The notes under the pieces are model-generated. The model was not told the origin of the DNA, did not search any database, and worked only from the letters and a program-made list of their open reading frames with translations. Shown here piece after piece: positions 6,518 to 14,192 of a DNA stretch of 15,706 nucleotides. The translations under genes and the position numbers were made by a program. How positions within the stretch are numbered: the stretch's first letter is position 1; every line of letters begins with the position of its first letter. Source of the stretch: JBAWAP01 sp049589355 (GTDB lineage Bacteria > Chloroflexota > Anaerolineae > VGOG01); NCBI GenBank assembly GCA_049589355.1, contig JBAWAP010000341.1:1-15706 (forward strand), written 5' to 3'.

Positions 6518-7387
6518 ATGGAAATCATGGTTAGGCAAGCCACCATAGCTGATGAGAAAAGTGTGGTGGGGCTGATAGAGGAGGCCAGTCGGGCCTACCT
6601 ATGTTTCAAGCTGGAGGATTTGAAGAAGTGTCTGGGCGCTCGTCTCTTCCTGCTAGCTTATGCCAGAGAGCAGCTCCTGGGGTTCATGTTCTGGGACCTG
6701 CGCTGTCTCCCTCTGGCCCGCCTGCAAGGAGCTGGCCTGGCCGACGGATGGCCTGTGTCCGACTACTTGCAGACTCTCTTGCCTCCCAGCCTCGAATTGT
6801 TGCGTCCCCAGGATGCAACAGCCTTGATCTATGTCGGGAGCGAGGAGTGGTTGACTGCATCTTTACAAGACCACGGCTTCGTCGTTGACAACGTCATCGT
6901 GGCCTACACTAAGAACGATTGGGCCGTGCCTGCTCGGGGCAATCAGGAGGTGTCCGTGCGGTCAGCACAACCCAGGGATCTCCCCGCGTTAGTCGCTTTA
7001 GACCAGGCGGCATTCGACCCGCTATGGCAGAACACGCCCGACACCTTCAGAGACGTATTAGTCAGTTATCCCCACTTCGTCGTCGCTGAGCTGGACGGCG
7101 TGGTGGTCGGCTATGAGTTCAGCAGCGTAACTGAGGGTCGGGGGTATCTGGCCCGAGTCACCGTGCACCCTGGCTATCAGGGGCGAGGCATTGGCGTGCG
7201 GTTGATGGCTGAAGCTATCGCTTTTTTCAAAAGGGAAGGAGCCAGAGTCATCATTCTGAACACCCAGCAGGACAATTTGGCCTCGCAACGACTGTATCGC
7301 CGGTTTGGGTTCAGGCTGGTGGGGGAAGAGGCGTTGGTGTTGCGGAGGGAAAATCAACGCTGTCGCCATAGAGACGTTACAAGGTAG
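6518..7387 (+). CDS. Double-GNAT acetyltransferase
   Basis: This 289-aa cytoplasmic protein is predicted to transfer an acetyl group from acetyl-CoA to an unknown amine substrate. The C-terminal half (about 144-275) is a clear GNAT fold: RPA-like start VSVRSAQPRDLPAL, the acetyl-CoA loop VTVHPGYQGRGIGVRLM (214-230) with Q221-G-R-G-I-G, and NTQQDNLASQRLYRRFGF (248-265). The N-terminal half (1-135) looks like a degenerate GNAT repeat with no clear CoA loop. The ATG at 6518 follows a purine-rich GGAGGGGGAAGG stretch; an internal ATG at 6527 is possible. It is a single-gene unit, and its 3' end overlaps a convergent reductase remnant by 34 bp. Confidence 0.85.
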   Translation: MEIMVRQATIADEKSVVGLIEEASRAYLCFKLEDLKKCLGARLFLLAYAREQLLGFMFWDLRCLPLARLQGAGLADGWPVSDYLQTLLPPSLELLRPQDATALIYVGSEEWLTASLQDHGFVVDNVIVAYTKNDWAVPARGNQEVSVRSAQPRDLPALVALDQAAFDPLWQNTPDTFRDVLVSYPHFVVAELDGVVVGYEFSSVTEGRGYLARVTVHPGYQGRGIGVRLMAEAIAFFKREGARVIILNTQQDNLASQRLYRRFGFRLVGEEALVLRRENQRCRHRDVTR

Positions 7388-7620
7388 GGCAGAATGTGGT
7401 GGCTGAGGTCGAAATAAGTTGCTCGATCATTGAGTATCTCGGCGAGTAATCGCGTGACCTTAGGGTTGCGAGCGCCGAGGTGGAAGCAAAAGCGCGGCAG
7501 GCCATAGAAGAGGGCTGCCACCCAACGGGCGCGGCTCAAGCTGGCGCCGATCTCCCTCTGCACCCACGCTGTGTATCTATCCAGCTCCCCTCGGATAATG
7601 GCCTCAACAGCCAGAAAGAG
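7354..7620 (-). pseudogene. C-terminal remnant of a geranylgeranyl-reductase-like flavoprotein
   Basis: About 88 residues on the minus strand (VEAIIRGELDRYTAWVQREIG, then YGLPRFCFHLGARNPKV and ILNDRATYFDL) resemble the extreme C-terminus of FAD-dependent geranylgeranyl reductase-family proteins. The FAD-binding and catalytic parts are missing. Upstream the frame continues to 7737, but through repeat sequence (7623-7661) with no family resemblance. I read this as a leftover of a deleted gene. The family assignment is moderate, since this C-terminal region is poorly conserved. It fills most of the 7388-7721 gap, in which I see no complete gene. Confidence 0.4.
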
Positions 7621-7622
7621 AC

Positions 7623-7661
7623 ACCTGACCACCTGACCAAGGACCACCTGACCACCCGACC
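7623..7661. repeat. ACCTGACC short direct repeats
   Basis: ACCTGACC occurs at 7623-7630, 7631-7638 and 7646-7653, followed by a variant ACCCGACC at 7654-7661. It marks the upstream break of the reductase remnant and may have taken part in the deletion. Confidence 0.6.
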
Positions 7662-7721
7662 ATGTGACTTTCGTCATAGTCCCAGAACTGACCAATGGCA
7701 CTTTCGCAAGTAGCCGTTTTC

Positions 7722-7730
7722 TGGTAAAAT
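7722..7730 (+). promoter_or_regulatory. Extended -10 promoter candidate for the export operon
   Basis: TGG followed by TAAAAT (7725-7730) forms an extended -10 element. The -35 region is weak. It sits 28 bp before the GTG start of the adaptor gene. Confidence 0.4.
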
Positions 7731-7757
7731 AGGGCACAAACGAAGGGAGGAATAGAA

Positions 7758-9584
7758 GTGGAACCTAGAAAGAAAAGTAAGCGTACTCGCTGGATTATCT
7801 TGGCTGCGGTAGCCGTGGTGGTTGTGGCAGCGGTTGTCTGGTTCGTCAACGAACAACCTCTGGCGCAGTTCCGCCAAAACCGCACTCTGGCGGCTAATCC
7901 GGAAGGTGATCAAATCGTCACCGCTTTCATCGGCGACCTCTCAGCCGGGGCAACGGCCAGCGGCCGGCTGCTCCCCCGGCGGGAAGCCCAGTTGGCGTTG
8001 GGAATTGTCGGTCAGGTGGAGGGGGTCTACGTTCAGGTCGGCGACAAGGTGCAGGCCGGCGATGTTCTGATCCAGTTGGAGGCCAGCAGCCTGGAGCGGG
8101 CGGTCCGCTCGGCAGAGCAGAGCCTGGCCATCCAGGAAGCAAACCTGGCGGAACTGCGAGCAGGGGCCTCTGAAGAGGATATTGCCGTCGCCGAAGCGTC
8201 GCTGGAGAGTGCGAAGGCAGGCCTGGCCGGCGCGCAGGCAGGCTCCGCCGGCGCCCAGGCAAGCCTCACCAGCGCCCAGGCCGGACTGATCAGCGCCAAG
8301 AGCGCGTTGACCAAGGCCGAACTCGCCCGTGACGCGCTGGCCGACGCCGACGTGACCGCCAAGGCGAACCTCAAGAGCGCACAAGCCGGGTTGAGCAGCG
8401 CGCAGGCTCAGTTGGACGCGCTGTTGGAAGGCACCGACGCCGAGACGATAGAGCAGGCTCGCTTAAATTGGGAGCAGGCCAAGAACAATTTGTGGAAGGC
8501 CCAGTTGGAACGGGACGCGGTGAATGGCAATCCCGCATCTCCTGGATACGCCAGAGACCAGATGAAGGCTGCTGTGGCCAACGCCGAGATCGCTGTCCGC
8601 CTGGCCGAGATCAGCTATCAGCAGGCCCAGGAGGGTGCAACGGAGGAGGCCATCGCCGTGGCGTGGGCATCGGTGGCGGCGGCGGAGGCCCAGGTGACCA
8701 ACGCCCAGGCGCAGTTGGACGACATCGGCGACCAGATCGCCCAGGCCGAGGCCGCCGTAACCCAGGCCGAAGCTACGGTGGCGCAGGCCGAATCCCAGGT
8801 GGCGCAGGCCGAGGCGGGTGTGCTGCAGGCCGAGGCAGGTGTGCTGCAGGCCGAGGCCGCCGTGGCTCAGGCGGAGGCCAATCTGGCGATTCTACTCCAG
8901 GGCGCGTCGGGGGAGAAGATCACCATCGCCGAGGCACAGGTGGCGCAGGCGCGAATCTCCCTGGAAGATGCCCAGGACAACCTGGCCAAAGCGGCCCTGG
9001 TGGCCCCCTTTGACGGCGTGGTGACCGAAGTGTACGTCACGGAGGGCGAGTGGGCCAGCGGGCTGTCGGTGGAACTGGTAGACACGGGCAGCCTGGAAGT
9101 GGTGTTGGACATGGACGAGATAGACATCGGCGCGATTGCGGTTGGGCAGCCCACCATCGTGATCCTGGAAGCGTGGCCGGACGAAAAGTTGACCGGAGAA
9201 GTGGTCTCCATTGCCCCGAAAGCTAAGGTCCAATCTGAGATTGTGACCTACCAGGTGCATCTGAGCCTGCAAGCAGGCGATTTGCCCATTCTCACGGGCA
9301 TGACGGCCAACGCCGAATTGGTCACCGCCAATCGAGAAAACGTGCTCCTGGTCCCCAATCGGGCCATCACCGCCGACCGGCAGCAGGGCAAGTACTACGT
9401 CAACCTGGTTCAAGGCGATACAAGGGTCAAGACAGAGGTCACGGTAGGCTTGCGCGACAACAACTTCACTGAGATCACCAGCGGCCTGGAAGAAGGTGAT
9501 CAACTCGTCATTGGGGAGGTCGAAGAAGGATTCGTGTTTGGGCCGGGACAAGAGCCACCAAGTGGCTTGAGGAATTTGCGCTGA
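7758..9584 (+). CDS. HlyD/MacA-type membrane-fusion adaptor of an ABC exporter
   Basis: This 608-aa adaptor is anchored by a single transmembrane helix at about 12-30 after a KRTR-rich start. It has a split biotinyl-lipoyl-like domain: first half IVGQVEGVYVQVGDKVQAGDVLI (83-105), in part, and second half APFDGVVTEVYVTEGEW (about 414-430). Between them is a very long alanine/glutamine-rich coiled coil of roughly 300 residues, more than twice that of typical MacA. Beta-barrel and membrane-proximal domains follow (ITAD near 534, then VGLRDNNFTEITSGLEEGDQLV). GTG 7758 has GGGAGG upstream. Its TGA overlaps the ATG of the ATPase gene by 1 nt. In a single-membrane bacterium the long hairpin may span the wall or reach a partner; that is inference. 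Confidence 0.9.
   Translation: MEPRKKSKRTRWIILAAVAVVVVAAVVWFVNEQPLAQFRQNRTLAANPEGDQIVTAFIGDLSAGATASGRLLPRREAQLALGIVGQVEGVYVQVGDKVQAGDVLIQLEASSLERAVRSAEQSLAIQEANLAELRAGASEEDIAVAEASLESAKAGLAGAQAGSAGAQASLTSAQAGLISAKSALTKAELARDALADADVTAKANLKSAQAGLSSAQAQLDALLEGTDAETIEQARLNWEQAKNNLWKAQLERDAVNGNPASPGYARDQMKAAVANAEIAVRLAEISYQQAQEGATEEAIAVAWASVAAAEAQVTNAQAQLDDIGDQIAQAEAAVTQAEATVAQAESQVAQAEAGVLQAEAGVLQAEAAVAQAEANLAILLQGASGEKITIAEAQVAQARISLEDAQDNLAKAALVAPFDGVVTEVYVTEGEWASGLSVELVDTGSLEVVLDMDEIDIGAIAVGQPTIVILEAWPDEKLTGEVVSIAPKAKVQSEIVTYQVHLSLQAGDLPILTGMTANAELVTANRENVLLVPNRAITADRQQGKYYVNLVQGDTRVKTEVTVGLRDNNFTEITSGLEEGDQLVIGEVEEGFVFGPGQEPPSGLRNLR
8745..8891 (+). repeat. Seven 21-bp imperfect tandem repeats inside the adaptor gene
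   Basis: Units start at 8745, 8766, 8787, 8808, 8829, 8850 and 8871, each beginning GCCGA or GCGGA. Each unit encodes a heptad such as AEAGVLQ. Units 4 and 5 differ at a single base, so recent duplication is likely. The repeats lengthen the coiled coil by whole heptads without breaking the frame. Confidence 0.85.
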
Positions 9585-10300
9585 TGATCGAACTACATGA
9601 GATTACCAAGCAGTATCATATGGGAACGCAGACAGTCCACGCCCTGCGCGGGGTGGACCTGACGGTCCAAGACGGAGAGTTCGTGGCCATCATGGGCCCG
9701 TCGGGCTCGGGAAAGAGCACGCTGATGAACGTGGTTGGTTGCCTGGATCAACCGACCAGCGGCACGTACGAACTGGATGGTGTAGACGTGAGTCGGATGA
9801 ACGACGACAACCTCGCTCGGATACGCAACAAGCGAATAGGCTTTGTCTTTCAGATCTACAACTTGTTGCCCCGCACGCCGGCTATCAAGCAGGTTGCGTT
9901 GCCGCTGATGTACGCCGGTTATGGCCGGCGGGAACGACGCCAACGGGCGGAGGAGGCATTGCGCGCGGTGAGGTTGGGAGACCGCATGGGCCACCGGCCG
10001 GACGAACTCTCTGGCGGGGAGCAACAGCGAGTAGCCATCGCCCGCGCCCTGGCGGCCGAGCCCAGCATCATCCTGGCCGACGAGCCAACTGGCAACCTCG
10101 ATACCGCCTCAGGGGAAGAGATCATGGACATCCTTGACGATCTGAACGCGCGCGGCATCACCATTGTCATCGTCACCCACGATCCGGACGTGGCCGAACG
10201 TGCTCAGCGGACGATTTATCTCAGGGATGGCCTGATCGAGAGCGATAGAAACATCCGAAATCCAAAATCCAAAGTTCAAAATCCAAAATTTGAGCTTTGA
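9584..10300 (+). CDS. ABC transporter ATPase, MacB/LolD class
   Basis: This 238-aa ATPase powers the adaptor/permease export system on the cytoplasmic side. Walker A GPSGSGKS is at 38-45, the Q-loop at Q90 (VFQIYNLLP), signature LSGGEQ at 142-147, Walker B ILADEP at 163-168 with Glu167, and the switch His199 in THD. NLDTASGEEI is typical of the MacB/LolD group. The ATG overlaps the adaptor stop by 1 nt. The last ~16 residues (NIRNPKSKVQNPKFEL) are unlike the family and are coded by an AT-rich 7-bp-periodic tract (10251-10300), so the original stop was probably replaced by that repeat. The permease starts 18 bp later. Confidence 0.95.
   Translation: MIELHEITKQYHMGTQTVHALRGVDLTVQDGEFVAIMGPSGSGKSTLMNVVGCLDQPTSGTYELDGVDVSRMNDDNLARIRNKRIGFVFQIYNLLPRTPAIKQVALPLMYAGYGRRERRQRAEEALRAVRLGDRMGHRPDELSGGEQQRVAIARALAAEPSIILADEPTGNLDTASGEEIMDILDDLNARGITIVIVTHDPDVAERAQRTIYLRDGLIESDRNIRNPKSKVQNPKFEL
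10251..10300 (+). repeat. AT-rich repeat and hairpin at the end of the ATPase gene
   Basis: AAATCC-like 7-bp units are followed by CAAAGTTCAAA (10270-10280) and TTTGAGCTTTG (10289-10299). These pair fully if one G-U is allowed, around an 8-nt loop. The ATPase stop codon overlaps the right arm. A related hairpin occurs at 11555-11590. Confidence 0.65.
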
Positions 10301-10318
10301 GCTTGGGGGAGGAAACTA

Positions 10319-11542
10319 ATGAACTTGACAGAAAGCCTCTTGAGTGCCTTTGACAGCCTGATGATCAACAAGATGCGCGCTGCACTGACCATGCTGGGCG
10401 TCATCATCGGCGTAGCCGCTGTGATCGCGCTGCTCTCTGTGGGCAACGGCGTCAGCGCCTCTATCGAAAGCGAGATTCAAGCCATTGGCTCCAACCTGAT
10501 TTCGATCATGACCGATACGGATAATAGCAGTGGCTATCAGGCCCTGAGCATGGGGGACGTGGAACTGCTGGCGGATCCGTTCTATGCTCCGGCGGTGAAA
10601 GAAGTGGCAGCCCAGGTACAAGGCGCCCAGCAGGTGCTCTACGGCGGCCAGGATACTCGCGCCACTGTCGCGGGCGTCACGGCCAACTATTTTGACGTGC
10701 GCAGCCTGAGTCTGGCATTGGGAGATGGGCTGACGGAAGATGATCTGGCCACCAAGGCTCGGGTCGCCGTCTTGGGGGCCGGCGTCGCCGAGGACTTGTT
10801 TCCCGAGGGCGAGTTTTCCATCGGTAAGACAGTGAAGATCCAGGGCGTACAATACGAGGTGGTCGGCGTGCTGGAGAGCAAGGGCGGAATGGGGTTCACG
10901 AGTGAGGACGATCAGGTCTTCATCCCCCTCACCACGGCACAGAGCAGGCTTTACCCGGGCCGCACCCGCAGCGGCGAGCGGGCGGTGAACGTTATCTACG
11001 CCGAGGCGCAGAGCGAAGCGCTGATGGACGATGCGACGGCGCAGATTAAGGAGACGCTGCGTGAAAGCCACGACATCGCCTATCAGGCCGACGACGATTT
11101 TTCCGTCATCAGCCAAACCGACATTCTGGACGCATTCGACGTCATCATGGGCATGATTACACTCTTCTTGGGCGCCATTGCCGGTATCTCGCTGGTGGTG
11201 GGCGGGATTGGCATCATGAACATCATGCTGGTGAGTGTGACAGAGCGGACGCGAGAGATCGGCATCCGCAAGGCCGTGGGGGCGCTCAAACGGGACATTC
11301 TGGCCCAGTTCTTGATCGAATCGCTGGTGCTGAGCCTGCTGGGCGGCTTGTTGGGCATCGTCTTGGGGATCGTCATCTCTAACTTCATTGGCAATCTATC
11401 CACCGACCTGACCCCTGTGGTGGACACTGGTACGGTGCTGATGGCCTCCGGCTTTGCCGCCGCCGTCGGGTTGATCTTTGGCATCTATCCGGCCTGGCGG
11501 GCGGCCAGCCTGCGGCCCATTGAGGCGCTGCGATACGAATAG
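10319..11542 (+). CDS. MacB-like FtsX-domain ABC permease
   Basis: This 407-aa permease is the membrane part of the exporter. The first transmembrane helix is at about 21-42 (MLGVIIGVAAVIALL), followed by a ~220-residue extracytoplasmic MacB_PCD-like domain. Three C-terminal helices (FtsX domain) come next, with the conserved cytoplasmic loop SVTERTREIGIRKAVGA and the ending YPAWRAASLRPIEALRYE. The order and length are those of MacB permease halves that work with a separate ATPase. The ATG is preceded by GGGGGAGG. The substrate cannot be read from sequence; MacAB-like systems export peptides, antibiotics or lipids. It is co-transcribed with the two genes upstream. Confidence 0.95.
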   Translation: MNLTESLLSAFDSLMINKMRAALTMLGVIIGVAAVIALLSVGNGVSASIESEIQAIGSNLISIMTDTDNSSGYQALSMGDVELLADPFYAPAVKEVAAQVQGAQQVLYGGQDTRATVAGVTANYFDVRSLSLALGDGLTEDDLATKARVAVLGAGVAEDLFPEGEFSIGKTVKIQGVQYEVVGVLESKGGMGFTSEDDQVFIPLTTAQSRLYPGRTRSGERAVNVIYAEAQSEALMDDATAQIKETLRESHDIAYQADDDFSVISQTDILDAFDVIMGMITLFLGAIAGISLVVGGIGIMNIMLVSVTERTREIGIRKAVGALKRDILAQFLIESLVLSLLGGLLGIVLGIVISNFIGNLSTDLTPVVDTGTVLMASGFAAAVGLIFGIYPAWRAASLRPIEALRYE

Positions 11543-11554
11543 ATCAAGATACTT

Positions 11555-11590
11555 CAAAGTTCAAAACACCTTTTTGAATTTTGAGCTTTG
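11555..11590 (+). repeat. Second copy of the CAAAGTTCAAAA hairpin
   Basis: CAAAGTTCAAAA (11555-11566) and TTTTGAGCTTTG (11579-11590) pair with one G-U around a 12-nt loop, between the permease and kinase genes. It shares a 12-base identical stretch with the tract at 10270-10281. It may temper read-through or mRNA decay within the operon. Confidence 0.65.
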
Positions 11591-11608
11591 ACCTTTGGAT
11601 TTGTTGAT

Positions 11609-12862
11609 ATGGATCAACCGCTGGCTTTGCGCGAGGCGCTGCGCATCTTTCGCCTGACACTGATCGTCAAAGTCGCTTTCCTTAGCCGGGGCTTACTGGT
11701 GATACTGAGGTTGGGAACCTCAGCCCAGTTGGCGCTCCTGCTGCTCGCCGCACCCACGCTGCTGCTGGCGTTACTGGTGCTGCCTCCCTGGCTGGAACGG
11801 GCTTTGGGCCGACGATTTCTGGCTCTGGCTCTGGGCCTGGACGTGCTCATCGTGAGCCTGCTATCGGCCTCTTTCTTTTTCGAGCGGCAAGTTTTCTGGC
11901 CCGAACACCTGAACCTGTCAGAGCCATTGGCCCGCCGCCTGATGGAAGCGCCGTTGACGGAACCCTTCTTCTTCTTGCTCATCCCCTTGCTGCTGCTGGC
12001 CTGGGGCTATGGCCGGCGGGGAGCCGTGTGGGGGAGTACCTGGGCGACGATGCTGCACCTGGGAACCGGCTGCTGGGCGTTGCAGCAGGACATCCTCGCT
12101 TGGGACTTTTTCTCAGGAGCGCTGATGCGCATTGCATTGCTATACCTGGTGCCCCTCATCGTTAGTATCCTGGCCCAGCGAGAGCGACGACAGCATGCCG
12201 AACTGGAAGCTGCTCACGAACGCCTGCGCCGCTACGCCGCCACCGTCGAGCAGTTGGCCGTCAGCCGCGAGCGGAACCGCCTGGCACGCGACCTGCACGA
12301 CACGCTGGCCCACTCCCTGGCCGCACTTTCCGTGCAACTGGAGGCACTCCGCACCCTGCTGACCCACGATCCCGCAGCAGGCCAGGACGCGGTGGACGCA
12401 ATCTCGTCTTTGGCCCGGCAGGGATTGGAGGAGTCACGGCAGGCCATCCAGGCCCTGCGCACCGATCCCTTGAAGACGCTGGGCCTGGCCGGCGCGCTGC
12501 GGGGGACGCTACAAGCTTTCCAGGCGCGGACCGGCGTGCAGGCCGACCTTAGCGTAGCGGGCCAGGAGCCCGACCTGACGGACGAAGAAGCCCAGGCCCT
12601 GTTCCGCATCGCCGAGGAGGCCCTGACCAACGTAGAGTATCACGCCGCCGCCCAACAGGTGACCGTGCGCCTGGCCTTCGGCAACGATCGGATTGACCTG
12701 CTGATCCAAGATGATGGCGTAGGCTTTGATCCCGCTGCCGTGGACCCTGACCGCTACGGCCTGGCCGGGATACGAGAACGGGCGGCGATGATCGGCGCAA
12801 CACTCAAGGTGCACAGCCGTCCCGGTGGCGGGACCAGGATTTGGTGTTCGTTGGAGAGGTGA
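11609..12862 (+). CDS. Sensor histidine kinase, HisKA_3 (NarL/LiaS-type) class
   Basis: This 417-aa membrane sensor has four to six hydrophobic segments in residues ~15-190, with no large extracytoplasmic domain. A short linker coiled coil leads to the HisKA_3 dimerisation domain with the phospho-accepting His230 in ARDLHDTLAHSL. The HATPase_c domain follows, with its N-box in IAEEALTNVEYHA, DDGVGFD, and the G-box near RPGGGTRIW. I take the ATG at 11609 because a TTG at 11588 lies in the repeat hairpin; no strong ribosome site is seen for either. Sensors of this form usually sit with a NarL-type response regulator and often control an adjacent ABC exporter. Here the exporter is adjacent but no regulator gene follows; the terminator begins 14 bp after the stop. 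Confidence 0.9.
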   Translation: MDQPLALREALRIFRLTLIVKVAFLSRGLLVILRLGTSAQLALLLLAAPTLLLALLVLPPWLERALGRRFLALALGLDVLIVSLLSASFFFERQVFWPEHLNLSEPLARRLMEAPLTEPFFFLLIPLLLLAWGYGRRGAVWGSTWATMLHLGTGCWALQQDILAWDFFSGALMRIALLYLVPLIVSILAQRERRQHAELEAAHERLRRYAATVEQLAVSRERNRLARDLHDTLAHSLAALSVQLEALRTLLTHDPAAGQDAVDAISSLARQGLEESRQAIQALRTDPLKTLGLAGALRGTLQAFQARTGVQADLSVAGQEPDLTDEEAQALFRIAEEALTNVEYHAAAQQVTVRLAFGNDRIDLLIQDDGVGFDPAAVDPDRYGLAGIRERAAMIGATLKVHSRPGGGTRIWCSLER

Positions 12863-12875
12863 CGCAAAATAGGTC

Positions 12876-12913
12876 AAGCGGGAGGTCTAAAATGCCTCCC
12901 GCTTTTGCTTTTC
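12876..12913 (+). terminator. Intrinsic terminator after the kinase gene
   Basis: AAGCGGGAGG (12876-12885) and CCTCCCGCTT (12895-12904) form a perfect 10-bp stem with a 9-nt loop, followed by TTGCTTTT. It ends the export/sensor operon. It lies between convergent genes, 16 bp from the end of the integrase gene. Confidence 0.85.
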
Positions 12914-12928
12914 GGGCTGGGCATCCGG

Positions 12929-13915
12929 TTAATCCAGTGGGCTGCGCACCGCCAAGCCGCCTCGATTGAGGACGTGGGTATAAATCATCGTCGTTTTCAC
13001 ATCCTTATGCCCTAGCAGTTCCTGCACCGTGCGGATGTCGTAGCCGTTTTCGAGCAAGTGGGTGGCGAAGGAATGGCGGAAGGTGTGGGGGCCGACTGGC
13101 TTGGTGATACCCGTCCGGCGGGCTGCCTCTCGGACAGCCTTTTGCAGGCCGCTTTCGTCCAGGTGGTGGCGGCGCACAAGGCCGCTGCGGGGGTCCACGG
13201 ACAGCCGCGCCGAGGGAAAGACGTATTGCCAGGCCCACTCGCGCTCCGCATTGGGGTATTTGCGTGCCAGGGCGTCGGGCAGGCTTCGCCCTGAGGCTCA
13301 GCCCGAAGGGTAGACGGCGCCGTAGCCTTTGGCCAGGTCTTGCTCATGTAAGCGTTTGACGTACAGCAGGTGTTCTTGGAGGGGGGCGATAAGGCTGTCG
13401 GGCAGCATCGTCACCCTGTCTTCGGCTCCCTTGCCATCCCACACGATGATAGCGCGGCGGTCGAACTCCAGGTCTTTGACGCGCAGGCGCAGGCATTCCA
13501 TGAGCCGCAAGCCGCTGCCGTAGAGCAATTTGGCCATTAACTGGTGTGTGCCCGACAAATGGGCGAGGACCCGGCGCACCTCTTCCTTGCTGAGGACGGT
13601 GGGCAGGCGTTTGGGCTTTTTGGCGCGCAAGGCGTCAATGGGGCCCAGGTCTTTGTGGAGCACCTCGCGGTAGAGGAACAGGAGGGCGCTGAGGGCCTGA
13701 TTTTGGGTGGAGGAGGCGACGTTTTCCTTCACCGCCAGGTGGGTGAGAAAGGCTTCCACTTCGGGGGCGCCCATCTCGTTAGGGTGGCGCTTGCCGTGGA
13801 ACAGGATATAGCGTCGGATCCAACTCACGTAGGAGCCCTCGGTACGGATGGAATAGTGTTTGAGGCGGATGGCGTCACGGACTCGATCGAGCAGTTTTTT
13901 AGAAGTTGGTTCCAT
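12929..13915 (-). pseudogene. intI: Integron integrase (IntI-type tyrosine recombinase), interrupted by an in-frame stop
   Basis: IntI integrates and excises gene cassettes at attI and attC. The N-terminal part (ATG 13915, 205 codons) has the SAM-like domain and catalytic Arg137 (GSGLRLME), plus Lys162 (DGKG). After a TGA at 13298-13300 the same frame continues with LPDALARKYPNAEREW, WQYVFPSA and RRHHLDES, the additional helix region that defines integron integrases. The rest of the active site follows: HTFRHSFATHLL, LLGHKDV and the nucleophile Tyr in MIYTHVL, ending RSPLD. Without the 27-bp insert at 13283-13309 the protein would be 319 aa, a normal IntI length. Every catalytic residue survives, so the damage is recent. 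Truncation at 205 aa would abolish activity unless the stop is read through. Confidence 0.9.
13283..13309 (-). mobile_element. 27-bp palindromic insertion in intI
   Basis: The flanking codons join perfectly as ...GAVY/LPDAL... if 27 bases are removed. The core (13284-13308) is a near-perfect palindrome: outer arms CTTCG/CGAAG and inner arms CTGAG/CTCAG, with two unpaired bases per side between them. It resembles the short CTTCG...CTCAG...CGAAG dispersed repeats found in many environmental genomes. It is a multiple of three, but carries TGA in the integrase frame. No other copy is visible in this window. Confidence 0.7.
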
Positions 13916-13935
13916 CGCGGTTTCCCTCGTACAGG

Positions 13936-13964
13936 TTGACTTTTCCTGGATTCTGCTTTATAAT
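13936..13964 (+). promoter_or_regulatory. Integron cassette promoter (Pc)
   Basis: TTGACT (13936-13941), a 17-nt spacer and a perfect TATAAT (13959-13964) point away from intI towards the cassettes. It starts 21 bp from the intI ATG on the opposite strand, the usual layout for a Pc promoter. I see no convincing SOS/LexA box for intI. The stretch up to 14119 has no gene and should include attI. Confidence 0.75.
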
Positions 13965-14118
13965 GTCTTTATCTGGCAACCTGGCACATTCCGCAAAAGG
14001 GCTGGGAACAAGGTTATTATACACAAAATTTCCGCAAATGCAACCTTGGGAGCAGATTGGGTGGATTCCGTCTAAGATACCGAAATGGGAGGAAAAGACG
14101 GATTCCATATACTCAGTA

Positions 14119-14125
14119 GTTAGGC
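14119..14125 (+). other. attI: attI-like core site (GTTAGGC)
   Basis: GTTAGGC fits the integron core GTTRRRY and is identical to the distal core of the attC site at 14685-14691. It lies about 200 bp from the intI start, before the first cassette. No RYYYAAC partner occurs between Pc and this site, so it is the attI junction rather than another attC. The recombination point would be between G14119 and T14120. The full extent of attI is not definable by eye. Confidence 0.7.
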
Positions 14126-14192
14126 CGCCGCAGTGAGACACCAATGTTGACGACCCGTAGAATGGTATGAGTAAATTTAGCAAGGAGACACT

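Noticed and set aside
7941..8384. Overlapping ORFs opposite the adaptor coiled coil
   Set aside because: They are by-products of the repetitive high-GC codons of the adaptor gene.
12929..13198. The second half of the integrase as an independent gene starting at GTG 13198
   Set aside because: It is in the same frame as the first half and continues its domain; the split is caused by the 27-bp insert.
13899..14183. Minus-strand ORF across the attI/Pc region
   Set aside because: It covers the promoter and attI on the opposite strand and has no family features.
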